Positions 28,622-39,358 of a stretch of DNA of 64,000 bases are shown piece by piece. The stretch's first letter is position 1. Every line of letters begins with the position of its first letter. Under the pieces are notes generated by a model that made no database searches, was not told where the DNA came from, and saw nothing but the letters and a program-made list of their open reading frames with translations. A program made the position numbers and the translations under genes. Origin of the DNA: Vibrio sp. CDRSL-10 TSBA (GTDB lineage Bacteria > Pseudomonadota > Gammaproteobacteria > Enterobacterales > Vibrionaceae); NCBI GenBank assembly GCA_039696685.1, contig CP155565.1, positions 1,432,259 through 1,496,258 on the forward strand, written 5' to 3'.

Positions 28622-29008
28622 AGATAAATTTTCTATCAGAGAATATTAAAATAAGGATTAATTTAATTAGGATATAATAATAAATAGATTATTTTAGTTA
28701 ACGTTAAATCTATTAAAATAATAGCAATTGGTTTTAGTGACATCGAGTCATTAAAATTAATAATTAAATGACCATTTTGTTATTAGTTGTTGTTTTTAGA
28801 GTGATTACTTTAAATTTTTTCTTTTCTCTGACATTTAATTCGACCTGAGCAAGTTATCGTATAGGTCAGAACATATTGTTGCCTGGATCAGGTAAGAATT
28901 TGCCTTGTTTAATAGTAAATTCTGCTACTGCCTATATCAGGTTCGGGTATATAAATTGCTTTTAGGCTTCTCAGCTATTATTTATCTATCAATCAGAGAA
29001 GGCTTAAT
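28622..29008. other. AT-rich regulatory gap before the T6SS cluster
   Basis: No ORF seen. The first 230 bp are very AT-rich, typical of H-NS-bound silencing regions. Two copies of GCCTNNATCAGGT lie at 28881-28893 and 28930-28942, 49 bp apart; the first includes the near-palindrome CCTGGATCAGG. They could be activator sites for the PAAR-first T6SS operon. I did not find a convincing -24/-12 sigma-54 promoter here. Confidence 0.4.
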
Positions 29009-29294
29009 ATGGGAAAAGGTATAGTTGTCGGTGCTCAGGGTACCGATCACGAAGGATTTCCGCCTACCCCCGTTATTGCGGGGTCGGGTTCGGTCAAAAT
29101 TGACGGCAAACCTGCGGCAAGGATGGGGGACCCATTAGAAATGCACAGTAAACCTATGCATCCACCACATCCCCGAAACCATTGCGGCAGGTTCAGCAAC
29201 CGTCATGATTGACGGTAAACCAGCAGCCCGAGCAGGGGATGCGATTGATTGTGGCGGCGTATTACAAGGTGGCAGCAGTGTTAACATCGGCTAA
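29009..29294 (+). CDS. T6SS PAAR spike-tip protein (VCA0105-like; one frame break)
   Basis: The corrected length is 94 residues. The PAAR repeat motifs are visible: IVVGAQGTDHEGFPPTPVIAGSGSVKIDGKPAARMGD and, after the break, TIAAGSATVMIDGKPAARAGDAIDCGG. It forms the sharp metal-bound cone on top of the VgrG trimer. The frame breaks at GAAAC 29175-29179; reading GAAC gives HPPHPRTIAAGSA. It is first in the cluster, as in V. cholerae. The end overlaps the next gene by 17 bp. Confidence 0.9.
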
Positions 29295-30285
29295 AAAATT
29301 ACTTCTTTCCATTGTCTTTGGGCTGTCTGTATTGAGTGCCGGAGCCAGTGCAGACAGTTACGATGTCGAGACGCTCTCCGCTCAGCAGGCGCTGGAAAGC
29401 GGACGTTTATTAAGGGCGCAGTTTAAGAACATTGAAGCGCGTAATTACCTCAAGCATGCGGCCGATAAGGGCAATGCCGACGCTGCGTATCTGTATGCGA
29501 TGGAGCTGTCGAACTACAATACCACGATACGTACCCCACCGAGAGCGAGAGATTACTTATTGCAGTCTGCTAATGGCGGTAACCGCCATGCAATGCACCA
29601 TCTCTATACTCATGGCGATTGGTTGACAGAGCATGAGCAGACATATTGGCAACAGCAATATCATGATGCTTTGGTGACTTTGGGGCAAAAGGATGCGCCG
29701 CAAGCCTTGTATGAACTGGCTCAGTATTATCAACCGATTGACCCGACTCTGTCAGAACAGTACCTAGAGATGGCCGTCGATTTTAAGCAGCCACAGGCCT
29801 TGATGGAAAAGGCAAGACGTTATCAGAATGGTGACGGTTATTTTGTCTTACCGGGTGCTCGTGATACGCAAGTGAGAAAAATGTATCTCGAAGCTGCGCA
29901 AACCGGTTATATCCCGGCAATGCGAGCTTATATTAGTCTACTTGAAGATAAGGGCCGCTATAAGGAGGCACTGCAATGGCGTGAAAAAGCGCTGCATGCC
30001 GGTGATCTGACTTCTCTGGCTGCGCTCGGTTTTGTGTATGCTGGCCAAAGCGAAAACTATCAGTTTGTGCAAACGGACCTGGCGAAAGCCCGGGCTTATA
30101 TGGATACTTATATTGAGACAGCGGGTACCAACCGTCTGAAAAATCTCTATCTTTCTGTTGAAGAGAGTAATAAAAACATTACTCAGCGCATGAATGTGAC
30201 CCAGAAAAAACGTGCTGAAAATATCGAATATAAACTTAATGATAATGTGGTTTATTATAACCATGATATTTTTTGGGACATTTAA
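29278..30285 (+). CDS. Exported Sel1-repeat protein (VCA0106-position)
   Basis: About 335 residues from GTG 29278, which lies inside the end of the PAAR gene; the alternative upstream start would read through PAAR sequence in another frame. It begins with a signal peptide (LTSAKKLLLSIVFGLSVLSA, cut near GASA). The rest is alpha-helical Sel1-like repeats (YLKHAADKGNADAAYLYAMELS; YLLQSANGGNRHAMHHL; YLEAAQTGYIPAMRAYISLLEDKG). Sel1 proteins act as binding scaffolds. Its coupling to the PAAR gene points to a T6SS-linked periplasmic role, possibly immunity or assembly; the exact role is unknown. Confidence 0.8.
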   Translation: MLTSAKKLLLSIVFGLSVLSAGASADSYDVETLSAQQALESGRLLRAQFKNIEARNYLKHAADKGNADAAYLYAMELSNYNTTIRTPPRARDYLLQSANGGNRHAMHHLYTHGDWLTEHEQTYWQQQYHDALVTLGQKDAPQALYELAQYYQPIDPTLSEQYLEMAVDFKQPQALMEKARRYQNGDGYFVLPGARDTQVRKMYLEAAQTGYIPAMRAYISLLEDKGRYKEALQWREKALHAGDLTSLAALGFVYAGQSENYQFVQTDLAKARAYMDTYIETAGTNRLKNLYLSVEESNKNITQRMNVTQKKRAENIEYKLNDNVVYYNHDIFWDI

Positions 30286-30726
30286 TTATCCTTTATATTA
30301 GGAATTAGTTATGAGAGTTTGGCTTTAATGTATTTCTGGACCAAGGTCAAATTTTAGCGTTTTTCTTTACAACAAATACATTCAAAATGAATAGAATGTT
30401 CCAAAAAAATTAGTATTACAACATCGTCAGATTTTCAAATCCCTATTAAGGGAATTATAAGTAAGCTAGTGCGTGCTGATTCGCTATTAGGACAGAGTTA
30501 ATTTTTCATAAACATAATTAAAAGATTGCTATGAATTGTTTTGAATATCTACAAGTTGCGACTGAAACTATAGATATTTAGGACAACGATTAGTTACGTA
30601 TCAGTCTGTAGTATCTAGTTTATTATAAATAACAACATTTTTATTATTGTTAATTGTGCAGAGTCCGCAAGGCATCTGCATGGTTAATTTATCACAACGA
30701 TTGGCATAGGTATTTGGAGACGTTAT
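30286..30726. other. AT-rich gap between the Sel1 gene and tssB
   Basis: 441 bp without a credible gene. ACAACGATT occurs at 30582-30590 and again near 30693-30701, and a small inverted repeat CCCTATTAAGGG lies near 30450. The gap probably holds the main promoter of the tssB-vgrG operon. No certain promoter was identified. Confidence 0.45.
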
Positions 30727-31237
30727 ATGTCTAAAGAAGGAAGTGTCGCTCCTAAAGAGCGCATTAATATCAAATATATTCCTGCAACTGGGGATCCTCA
30801 GGGAGAAGTTGAGTTACCGCTGAAGACCTTGGTCGTCGGTGACTTCAAAGGTCACGCTGAAGAGACGCCTGTCGAAGAGCGCTCGACCGTTTCAGTCGAC
30901 AAAAACAACTTCGAAGCCGTAATGCGTGAAAGTGACCTTAAGTTGAGCACAACAGTGCAAAACAAACTGGGTGAAGACGAAAGTGCAGAACTGCCTGTCG
31001 AGCTGAGCTTTAAGTCTCTGGCGGACTTTTCACCAGATGCTGTCGCATCTCAGGTTCCTGAATTGAAAAAGTTAATCGAGCTACGTGAAGCGTTAGTGGC
31101 GTTGAAAGGCCCACTGGGCAACATTCCAGCGTTTCCGCGATCGTTTGCAAGAGCTGCTGAACTCAGAAGAGTCGCGCGAGAAATTGCTGGCGGAACTTAA
31201 CCTGGTCAGCGACGCAGAAGAGCAGACTCAGGCATAA
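30727..31237 (+). CDS. tssB: T6SS sheath small subunit TssB/VipA (one frame break)
   Basis: The corrected length is 169 residues. It begins MSKEGSVAPKERINIKY and has the TssB core (LPLKTLVVGDFKGHAEETPVEERSTVSVDKNNFEAVM). With TssC it forms the contractile sheath. The frame breaks at GTTTC 31131-31135; reading GTTC gives GNIPAFRDRLQELLNSEESREKLLAEL, the conserved C-terminus. GGAG precedes the ATG. First structural gene of the main T6SS operon. Confidence 0.96.
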
Positions 31238-31283
31238 CTTGACTTGATACTTTTGTCATTAATTCGGAATTAGGAACTAACAG

Positions 31284-32757
31284 ATGTCTACTACTGAATC
31301 AGTATTGGAAAGATCGCAGCTGGCTGAAGGCAGCCTGCTGGATGAAATCATGGCTCAAACCCGTATCGCGCCGAGCGAAGAAGGGTACGATGTAGCGAAG
31401 AAAGGCGTGGCTGCCTTTATCGAAAACCTGATTGGTAGTGACCATTCAGAAATGGTCAACAAATCTCTGGTTGATCAAATGCTGGTTGAACTGGATAAAA
31501 AAATCAGTGCCCAGATGGACGAAATTCTGCATGACGAGCAGTATCAGCAGATGGAATCGGCCTGGCGTGGTCTGAAACTCTTTGTCGACCGTACTGATTT
31601 CCGCGAAAACAACAAAGTCGAGCTGCTTCATGTCACTAAAGAAGAGCTGCTGGAAGACTTTGAGTTTGCTCCTGAAACAAGCCAGTCTGGCCTGTATAAA
31701 CACGTTTACTCATCAGGTTATGGCCAGTTTGGTGGTGAACCAACCGGTGCCATCATCGGTAACTTTGCATTCACACCTTCAACACCAGACATGAAGCTGC
31801 TGCAGTACATGGGCTCTTTGGGCGCTATGGCTCATGCACCGTTTATTTCCAGTGTAGGACCTCAGTTCTTTGGCATTGATTCATTTGAAGAGCTGCCAAA
31901 CGTCAAAGACGTGAAGTCTATCTTTGAAAGTCCGAAGTACACCAAGTGGCGTGCTCTGCGTGATTCAGAAGATGCTCGTTATATCGGTCTGACGGCGCCA
32001 CGTTTCCTGCTGCGTGTTCCTTACGATCCAACCGAAAATCCAGTTAAATCATTTAACTACTCAGAGAATGTTAGCCAGTCGCACGAACATTACCTGTGGG
32101 GTAACACCGCGTTTGCTTTTGCAACCCGCCTGACTGACAGCTTTGCTAAGTACCGTTGGTGTCCGAACATCATCGGCCCGCAAAGCGGCGGTGCTGTTGA
32201 AGATCTTCCTGTGCACGTCTTTGAGTCTATGGGTGCACTGCAGAGCAAGATCCCGACCGAAGTGCTGATCACTGATCGCAAAGAATTCGAACTGGCTGAA
32301 GAGGGCTTTATTGCTCTGACGATGCGTAAAGGCAGCGACAACGCGGCGTTTCTTCTCCGCAAACTCGATTCAGAAGCCAAAAGTCTTCCCGAATACCAAA
32401 GAAGGCAAACAAGCTGAGACCAACTACAAGCTGGGTACTCAGTTGCCTTATATGATGATCATCAACCGTCTGGCTCATTACGTGAAAGTCCTGCAACGTG
32501 AGCAAATTGGTTCATGGAAAGAGCGTCAGGATCTTGAGCGTGAACTGAACGCGTGGATCAAACAGTTCGTAGCTGATCAGGAAAATCCACCAGCAGACGT
32601 TCGCAGCCGCCGTCCTCTGCGCGCAGCGAAGATTGAGGTCATGGATGTCGAGGGTAACCCGGGTTGGTACCAGGTGTCTCTGGCGGTACGTCCGCACTTC
32701 AAGTACATGGGTGCAAACTTTGAGTTGTCATTGGTAGGCCGTCTGGATCAAGCTTAA
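31284..32757 (+). CDS. tssC: T6SS sheath large subunit TssC/VipB (one frame break)
   Basis: The corrected length is 490 residues, the usual family size. Conserved blocks include QMESAWRGLKLFVDRTDFRENNKVELLHV, PTGAIIGNFAFTPSTPDMKLL and GNPGWYQVSLAVRPHFKYMGANFELSLVGRLD at the end. It is the main sheath component, contracting to fire the tube and later recycled by ClpV. The frame breaks at GTTTC 32348-32352; reading GTTC gives SDNAAFFSANSIQKPKVFPN. It lies 46 bp after tssB. Confidence 0.96.
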
Positions 32758-32759
32758 TC

Positions 32760-33197
32760 ATGACATATATAGCACCTGAAGAGAGTGTTTTTGGGGTTGG
32801 CTTCTTCGAGCGTTTAGAAGCCAACGCTAAACCTGTGTCTCTGACCCAAGGTCCGGACGCATGGGATGTACTCGACTCCGTTAAACGTAACGTATCCAAC
32901 ATTCTTAACACCCGAATTGGTGGTGCGCAAAGCGCACCTCATTTGGGCTTGGTCGATTTCAATGACGCCACGTTGGAAACCATGGACTTATCGTTACGTA
33001 TCAAGCTGGCGATCCAGCAATGCCTGGAGCGTTATGAACCGCGTTTAAAGAATGTGTTGGTTCGTTCAGATAACGATCACCACAATCCGCTTACGTTGCG
33101 TTTTCATATTGCTGCCAGCATCAACAGCGATGCATTACACAAGAAAGTTCAGTTCAGTCTGTCACTGGATCAAAATAGAAAGTATCGAGTGTATTAA
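32760..33197 (+). CDS. tssE: T6SS baseplate protein TssE (gp25-like)
   Basis: This encodes 145 residues, starting two bases after the tssC stop. The gp25 fold is indicated by the conserved helix and strand blocks (SVKRNVSNILNTRIGGAQSAPHLGLVDFND and the end LRFHIAASI...RKYRVY). It starts sheath polymerisation in the baseplate. Confidence 0.95.
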   Translation: MTYIAPEESVFGVGFFERLEANAKPVSLTQGPDAWDVLDSVKRNVSNILNTRIGGAQSAPHLGLVDFNDATLETMDLSLRIKLAIQQCLERYEPRLKNVLVRSDNDHHNPLTLRFHIAASINSDALHKKVQFSLSLDQNRKYRVY

Positions 33198-33201
33198 TTG
33201 T

Positions 33202-34972
33202 ATGACCCAAGATAAGTATTTCAGGGAAGAACTTGCTTTTCTTAAAGAGCAGGGACAAGCGTTTACCGAAATTCATCCCCAGCTATCCCGATTTCTGCAG
33301 GCGAAAACGACCGATCCGGACGTTGAACGTTTGTTGGAGGGGTTTGCGTTTCTGACCGCGCGTCTGCGTGAGAAAGTGGAAGATGAATTCCCTGAACTTA
33401 CTCACTCGATCATTAACATGCTGTGGCCGAACTATCTGCGTCCGGTCCCCAGCATGAGTATTGTCACTTTCACTCCGGATAAGAGTGTCAGTGAAAAGCA
33501 GACCGTCTCGCGCGGGACCCAGCTCGACAGTAAACCGGTATTTGGCACTAAGTGTCATTTTCGTACCTGCCGTGATATCGAGCTCTATCCGCTGCAATGT
33601 CTGGATGCGCATGCGCAACATACCCGCGAAGCAACCACTATTAAGCTGGATATGAAAATGAACGGCGACATCGCCTTTGGTGACGCCGGGATTGAGGATC
33701 TGCGCTTTTATCTGGGGGGCGATAAATACAGTTCACAAATGCTCTATTTGTGGCTCAACCACTATTTGCAAAAAATCAGCGTTGAAGTCAACGGGACCGA
33801 ATTTATTCTTCCGGCCAGTGCGTTTTCCACGGTAGGCTTTGGCAGCGACGAATCGCTGCTGCCTTATCCGAGCAATGTTTATGAAGGTTATCGCATTCTG
33901 CAGGAATACCTCTCTTTTCCTGAAGCCTTCCACTTTTTCGACATTAAAGCGCTCGGCCGCACTGTGCCAAAATCGGTGCAGGGTGACTTCACTCTGAATA
34001 TTCATTTCTCGAAAACTTTGCCGGCAGATGTGCGGGTGCGTAAGGATAATTTCCAGCTTTACTGTACGCCGGTCATCAATCTGTTTGAGCACGATGCCGA
34101 TCCTATCGATCTCAATGGCCGTAAAGCCGAGTACCGCATCGTGCCATCGAGCCGTTATCCGGCGCACTACGAAGTGTTCAGCGTGGACAGTGTGACCGGT
34201 TGGCAGGACAGCAGCCAGAAACGGCCAGCGTATGCGCGGTGAAAAGCGGCATTACTCAGCGTTTGAAACCTTTCAGCATGAAGTTGAGCGAGCACGTGAT
34301 AGGCAGGCTCTGTATTACCGCACCCGTGTCAAAGAAAGTATCCGTGGTGATGGTTTTGATTCGTTTATGTCGTTTGTGCGCGGTGATGAAACCTTGTCCG
34401 TCGACGTGGACGAAGCGGTCTCCCTCAAACTGACCTGTACCAATCGCCTATTACCGCTTGAACTGGGGATTGGTGACATCTGTGAGCCGACGGATACCTC
34501 ACCACCTTATGCGGACTTCCACAATATTACCATCCCGTCGCAGTCACTGCGTCCGGTGCTGGACGGCAGCCTGCTGTGGACCCTGATTTCTAACCTGTCA
34601 CTCAATTACCTGTCTCTGCTTTCCAAAGATGCGTTAAGCAGCGTGTTACGTGCTTATGATTTCCGCGCTCTGGTGGATCGCCAGGCTGAGCGCGTGGCGC
34701 GTCTGCGTCTCGATGGGATCAGCAAAATCGAGTCGAAACCGGTCGATAAAATTTTGCGTGGTTTACCGGTGCGCGGCCTGCAATCGACACTGTACATCGA
34801 TCAAGCGGGTTTCGGCTCTGAAGGCGATCTTTACTTGTTCGGTACAGTTCTCAGCCATTTCTTCGCACTTTACGCCAGTATCAACTCGTTTCATGAGTTG
34901 GTTGTGGTCAATTTAACCAATCAAGAGAAGTACACATGGGGAACACAGACAGGAATGCAGCCGTTGATATAA
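33202..34972 (+). CDS. tssF: T6SS baseplate protein TssF/VasA (one frame break)
   Basis: The corrected length is 589 residues from ATG 33202 (MTQDKYFREELAFLKEQGQAF). An apparent longer start at 33052 lies inside tssE and is rejected. Family blocks such as DPDVERLLEGFAFLTARLREKVEDEFPELTHSIINMLWPNYLRPVPSM are clear. The frame breaks at GAAAC 34218-34222; reading GAAC gives DSSQNGQRMRGEKRHYSAFE. It forms the baseplate wedge with TssG. It overlaps tssG by 37 bp. Confidence 0.95.
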
Positions 34973-35953
34973 CGGCCGATAGTCCGGTTGTGCCTCAGCC
35001 GCATTTACCCGGAGATGTACGCTCTTACAATTTTTACCAGTTGGTGGAGTTGCTGCAAAAACTTCATCAACTGAATCCGGAGTCGGAAGAGTGGGAACGC
35101 CAGTGTCAGCTGGTATTCAGTGCGAATCCGAGTCTCGGTTTTTCACCCAGCGATGTGAATGCGTTGCAGGAAAGGCCGGATGACAGACTGGTGATGCTGA
35201 CTAATTTTTTTGGTCTGTCCGGTGCGCAGTCACCATTGCCCGGTTTCATTATCGAACAGCTGGTGAATGAAGAACCCGGCGGTATTAAGCAGCCGTTTAT
35301 GGACTTCTTTAATAACCGTCTGATTAACCTGGTTTATCGCATCTGGCGCAAATACCGTTATTACGTGCGTTTTCAACCGGATGCACAGGATACCTTCTCG
35401 GCACAGCTGTTTGCTTTGGTCGGATTGGGCGACCCGGATTTGCGCGGCGAAACACCGATTAACTGGTGCAAGATGCTGGCCTATGCCGGCACGCTGGCTG
35501 GCCGCAGCCGTTTCCCCGCAGGTGGTGGCGGGTATTATCGCTCACTGTTTTGATCTTGAGGATGTGCAGATTCGGCAGTGGGTCCGTCGCAAAGTCAGCA
35601 TTGACCCGTCTCAGCAATTATCACTGGGGCGCCAGAATGGCGAACTCGGGATGAACACCATGCTGGGTGAGTCGGTCATGGACTGTAACGGCAAATTCGC
35701 GATTTGTATCGGCAAATTGTCACGTGAGCGTTTTGCGGATTTTCTGCCGTCAGGCAAAGAATATCAGCCGCTGTGCAAACTGGTCGAATTCATTTTGCGT
35801 GAGCAGATGGCCTATGACCTTGAGTTGTCGATGGACGCTGATGAAGCGCCGCCGCTTAGTCTGCGGGCAGACAGCGGTGTGGCATTAGGCTGGACTTCAT
35901 TCCTCGGTAAGCATACCGAGGACAAATACGTTTTGATTCAAGTGAGACAATAA
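34936..35953 (+). CDS. tssG: T6SS baseplate protein TssG/VasB (one frame break)
   Basis: The corrected length is 338 residues. The family core RSYNFYQLVELLQKLHQ and VNEEPGGIKQPFMDFFNNRLINLVYRIWRKYRYY is visible. The frame breaks at GTTTC 35510-35514; reading GTTC gives TLAGRSRSPQVVAGIIAHCFDLEDV. It is part of the TssE-F-G-K wedge. The last base pairs overlap the spacer to the FHA gene. Confidence 0.95.
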
Positions 35954-35954
35954 C

Positions 35955-37535
35955 ATGAATGCCATGACACAGCCCTCGGTGACTCTTCTGGTAACCAATG
36001 TCCAGATCCTCGAATCCGGACTGGCTGCTCAATCCACACTTACGGTCGATGGCGGTACTATCGGCAGCGACGCCTACGCCACCTGGCGTCTGAAAGATAC
36101 CCAGGGCAAGGTGAAACCTCTGCATTGTGAAGTGATGTCGGTCGATGGCGCTTTTTGCGTTAAAGATCTGTGCGGTGACACTTATGTCAACGGTTCGCAT
36201 ATGCCACTGGGCCGTAATCAGCTGGCGCGTCTGGAAGATAAAGACGAAGTCACCGTCGGCCCTTATCAACTGCGCGTGTTGCTGGATAAATCACGCGATA
36301 GTGAAGACAGCGATGGTCCGCTGGATGCGATGTTTAAGTCGCAGCAAGTTGATTTACTCGCAGACGAAGTTTTCGATGACAGTGAGCTTATCGCTGCGGA
36401 TGAAGAACAAGCCAACCACGATCCTCTGGCCGCGCTGGATGCGTTGGTCAGCAGTGAAGATGACGGCGAATCTTTACTCAAGGAAGTCGAAAAAGCACCG
36501 GACAGTGAGCAACCAGCCAGTCTCGTTCCGCAGGATAACCTGGTGCTTAATGATCCTTCTTTCACTCCGCAGGCCGACAGTGAGTACGAGATGACTTCTT
36601 CTATCCGCCTGAAAAAAATTCTTGGCTTCGGACGTTCTGCTTCGGCAAATGAGTCGTCACAACAGCCTGCGGCTGCTCAGCCGACCATGCATCAGCAGGA
36701 CGCCCAGCAGCATCAGTATCAGCAAAACGATCAGTCTGGAAATAACGATCAGGTCAGCAATTACGATCGGTTAATAAATAACCAGCAATTTAAAAATAAT
36801 ACAGCACCAACAGATATAAACACAAACAACGAATCAGAGGGCTTAACCATGGATGAAAACGTACTGGATCTTCTCGAAGAAGAAGTCGCCAAAAGTATGC
36901 AACCTGCGACCGATCACACCACCACATCTGCCGCCGGCGGCCAGCATCTGCTGACCGGACCTATGCTGCAGGGCCTGGGTATTGATCTGAGCGAGAACAA
37001 TGATATGGAACGCATGCACATGCTGTCCCATGAACTCGGTGAATCGCTGCAGGCGTGTGTCAAAGGCTTACTGCAACTGCACGAACAGGTTAGTGAAGGC
37101 CGTTTTGGCACCATGAACCGTAACCTGCAGCCGATTGAAGATAACCCGCTGCGTCTTGGCCTTAATTACCCTGACACCATCCGCACCATGTATGACGCGG
37201 ATAAAAGCCTGGTTCACCTGTCTGCACCGGCCGCCATTTCTGAAAGCCTGAAAAATGTGCGCGACCATAACGAAGCAATGCAACACGCAACGACTGAAGC
37301 ACTGAGCCAGATCCTGAATGCATTTTCGCCTCAGGTCCTGCTGCGTCGTTTTAATCACTACAAGCGTAACAGTGATAACCAGACCGGTTCTGATGAAGCC
37401 TGGGCATGGAACATGTACTGCAACTACTACCAGGAACTGACTTCGAACCGTCAGCGTGGTTTTGACAAGCTGTTCTGGGAAATTTTCGAGCAGGCTTACG
37501 ACAAGAAAATCCGTGAGAAGCAACTGGAGCTGTAA
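35955..37535 (+). CDS. FHA-domain protein of the T6SS (Fha1/TagH, VasC)
   Basis: This encodes 526 residues. The FHA domain occupies about residues 1-110 (TIGSDAYATWRLKD; FCVKDLCGDTYVNGSHM; RLEDKDEVTVGPYQLRV). An acidic stretch, then a glutamine/asparagine-rich linker at about residues 230-285, precedes the C-terminal type VI FHA domain (ENDMERMHMLSHELGESLQACVKGLLQLHEQ onward). FHA domains bind phosphothreonine; no PpkA kinase or PppA phosphatase gene is present in the cluster, as in V. cholerae, so its input is unclear. Confidence 0.93.
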   Translation: MNAMTQPSVTLLVTNVQILESGLAAQSTLTVDGGTIGSDAYATWRLKDTQGKVKPLHCEVMSVDGAFCVKDLCGDTYVNGSHMPLGRNQLARLEDKDEVTVGPYQLRVLLDKSRDSEDSDGPLDAMFKSQQVDLLADEVFDDSELIAADEEQANHDPLAALDALVSSEDDGESLLKEVEKAPDSEQPASLVPQDNLVLNDPSFTPQADSEYEMTSSIRLKKILGFGRSASANESSQQPAAAQPTMHQQDAQQHQYQQNDQSGNNDQVSNYDRLINNQQFKNNTAPTDINTNNESEGLTMDENVLDLLEEEVAKSMQPATDHTTTSAAGGQHLLTGPMLQGLGIDLSENNDMERMHMLSHELGESLQACVKGLLQLHEQVSEGRFGTMNRNLQPIEDNPLRLGLNYPDTIRTMYDADKSLVHLSAPAAISESLKNVRDHNEAMQHATTEALSQILNAFSPQVLLRRFNHYKRNSDNQTGSDEAWAWNMYCNYYQELTSNRQRGFDKLFWEIFEQAYDKKIREKQLEL

Positions 37536-37537
37536 TC

Positions 37538-38014
37538 GTGAACAAGCTGCTGTTTATGCTGCTTTCGCTGCTGCTGTTGTCGGCCTGTAGTTCGACAGAG
37601 CCCTACGAGCCCGCGAAAGAGCCGACTAAGGTGACATTCAGTCTGCTGACCGATGAAGGGGTGAACCCGAGCATCTGGGGAGAAGCGTCGCCGGTTGAAA
37701 TCCAAGTTTTTGAATTGCAGGACGACTCGATGTTTATGTCGGCCGACTATGACCAACTCAAAGACGATTATAAAAAAGCACTGCGCAGTAACTTTGTTAA
37801 AAACTACGACTACGTGCTGATGCCGGGACAGTTCAAATTCGTCAACCCATTTGAACTGGATGAAAACACCCATTACATCGGCGTGATGGCGCATTTTTCG
37901 GATCCGGAAATCAGTGAATGGAAAAAAGCGGTCAAAGTGCTCAATACAGGCAGGGAATACCACCTGCTGATGTTTTTTAAAGATTACAACGTCAAACTGG
38001 ATAGGGTGGAATAA
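37538..38014 (+). CDS. tssJ: T6SS outer-membrane lipoprotein TssJ/VasD
   Basis: This encodes 158 residues with a lipoprotein signal peptide MNKLLFMLLSLLLLSAC; Cys17 would be lipidated. The body is the transthyretin-like TssJ fold (SPVEIQVFELQDDSMFMSADYDQL). It anchors the TssL-TssM membrane complex to the outer membrane. It starts two bases after the FHA stop. Confidence 0.94.
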   Translation: MNKLLFMLLSLLLLSACSSTEPYEPAKEPTKVTFSLLTDEGVNPSIWGEASPVEIQVFELQDDSMFMSADYDQLKDDYKKALRSNFVKNYDYVLMPGQFKFVNPFELDENTHYIGVMAHFSDPEISEWKKAVKVLNTGREYHLLMFFKDYNVKLDRVE

Positions 38015-38020
38015 CACAAG

Positions 38021-39356
38021 ATGTTTGCTCGAAACCGTGTGATCTGGAATGAAGGGCTGTTCATTAAACCCCAGCATTTCCAGCAGCAGCAACGTTATAC
38101 GGAATACCACATCGATGAGCGCATGAGTGCGGTCAGCCGTTACCTGTATGGTGTTTCAGAGTTGTCACTGAATCCTGAATATTTGTCTTTTGGTCGTATT
38201 GCGATTGAACGTGCGGTGGGCATCATGCCTGATGGCACCGCGTTTCGTATTCCGCAGGAAGATGCGATGCCGGATGCGCTGGAAATTGACAACGCATCCC
38301 TGGCAAACCAATTGGTCTACCTGGCTGTGCCGCTGCGCAGTGAATCACTGATGGAAATTAACTGGCCGGAAGAGCAGGGCACGGGACGTTATGTCAGTCG
38401 CCGCCTTGAAGTACGCGATGTGCATACCGTTCAGGGTGACAACACCACAATTGATGTCTCGCCAATCCGCATGCAGTTAATGCTGGAAAAAGAAGACCGC
38501 AGTTTCGTTTGCTTCGATTGCGATTGCGCGCATTCTGGAAAAGCGCCCGGACGGCAGTGTGGTGATGGATCCTGACTTTATTCCTTGTCATCTCAACGTC
38601 GTTGGCAATGCTGCGCTGCACCGTTTTATTAATGAGATGTCCGGTCTGATGCGTGAGCGTGCGAAAAATATCGCCCAACGTATCAGCGCGCCATCCCAGG
38701 GCGGTGTGGCTGATGTATCGGACTTTATGTTATTGCAGGCATTGAACCGTCTGCAGCCTCAGATGCAGCACCTGGCGGAACTGCGCAGCCTGCATCCGGA
38801 GCGTTTGTTCGAGTGCCTGGCGTCGGTTTGCGGTGAGCTGGCCACTTTCACTGACGAAGGCCGTCTTCCGCCTTCATTACCGAGTTACAACCACGATATG
38901 CCAAGCTTGTCGTTTGGTCCGCTGATCCGCAGCCTGCGTCAGAGCCTGAGTGTGGTTCTCGAACCTCGAGCGGTCTCAATCCAGCTTGATAAGCGTAAGT
39001 ACGGTCTGATGGTCGCGCCAGTGCACGATCCTCAGCTGATGGACAGCGCTGAATTTATTATCGCAGTTAAAGCCCGTATGCCTCTCGACGATTTACGTCG
39101 CCTGTTTACTCAGCAAACTAAAGTGTCATCGGTTGAGAAGATTCGCGAACTGATTTCACTGCAGCTGCCGGGTATTCCGCTGATTTCGCTGCCAGTGGCG
39201 CCGCGTCAGTTGCCTTACCACGCAGGTTACACCTACTACCAACTGGATAAGAGCAGCCCGGCCTGGTCGATGCTGGATCACTCCAGTGGCTTTGCGTTCC
39301 ACGTTGCCGCGGCATTTGATGATCTTGATTTGCAGTTCTGGGCGATAAGGAGCTAA
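38021..39356 (+). CDS. tssK: T6SS baseplate protein TssK/VasE (one frame break)
   Basis: The corrected length is 444 residues. It starts MFARNRVIWNEGLFIKPQHFQQQ, the TssK signature. TssK trimers link the baseplate to the membrane complex. The frame breaks at GTTTC 38502-38506; reading GTTC gives EKEDRSSFASIAIARILEKRPDGSVVMDP. It starts six bases after tssJ. Confidence 0.95.
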
Positions 39357-39358
39357 CC

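Noticed and set aside
30286..30726. A sigma-54 -24/-12 promoter before tssB
   Set aside because: The best candidate near 30703 lacks the GC at -12 and lies too close to the start codon.
33052..33201. A longer N-terminus for TssF
   Set aside because: It would run inside tssE; ATG 33202 gives the family-like start MTQDKYFREELAF.
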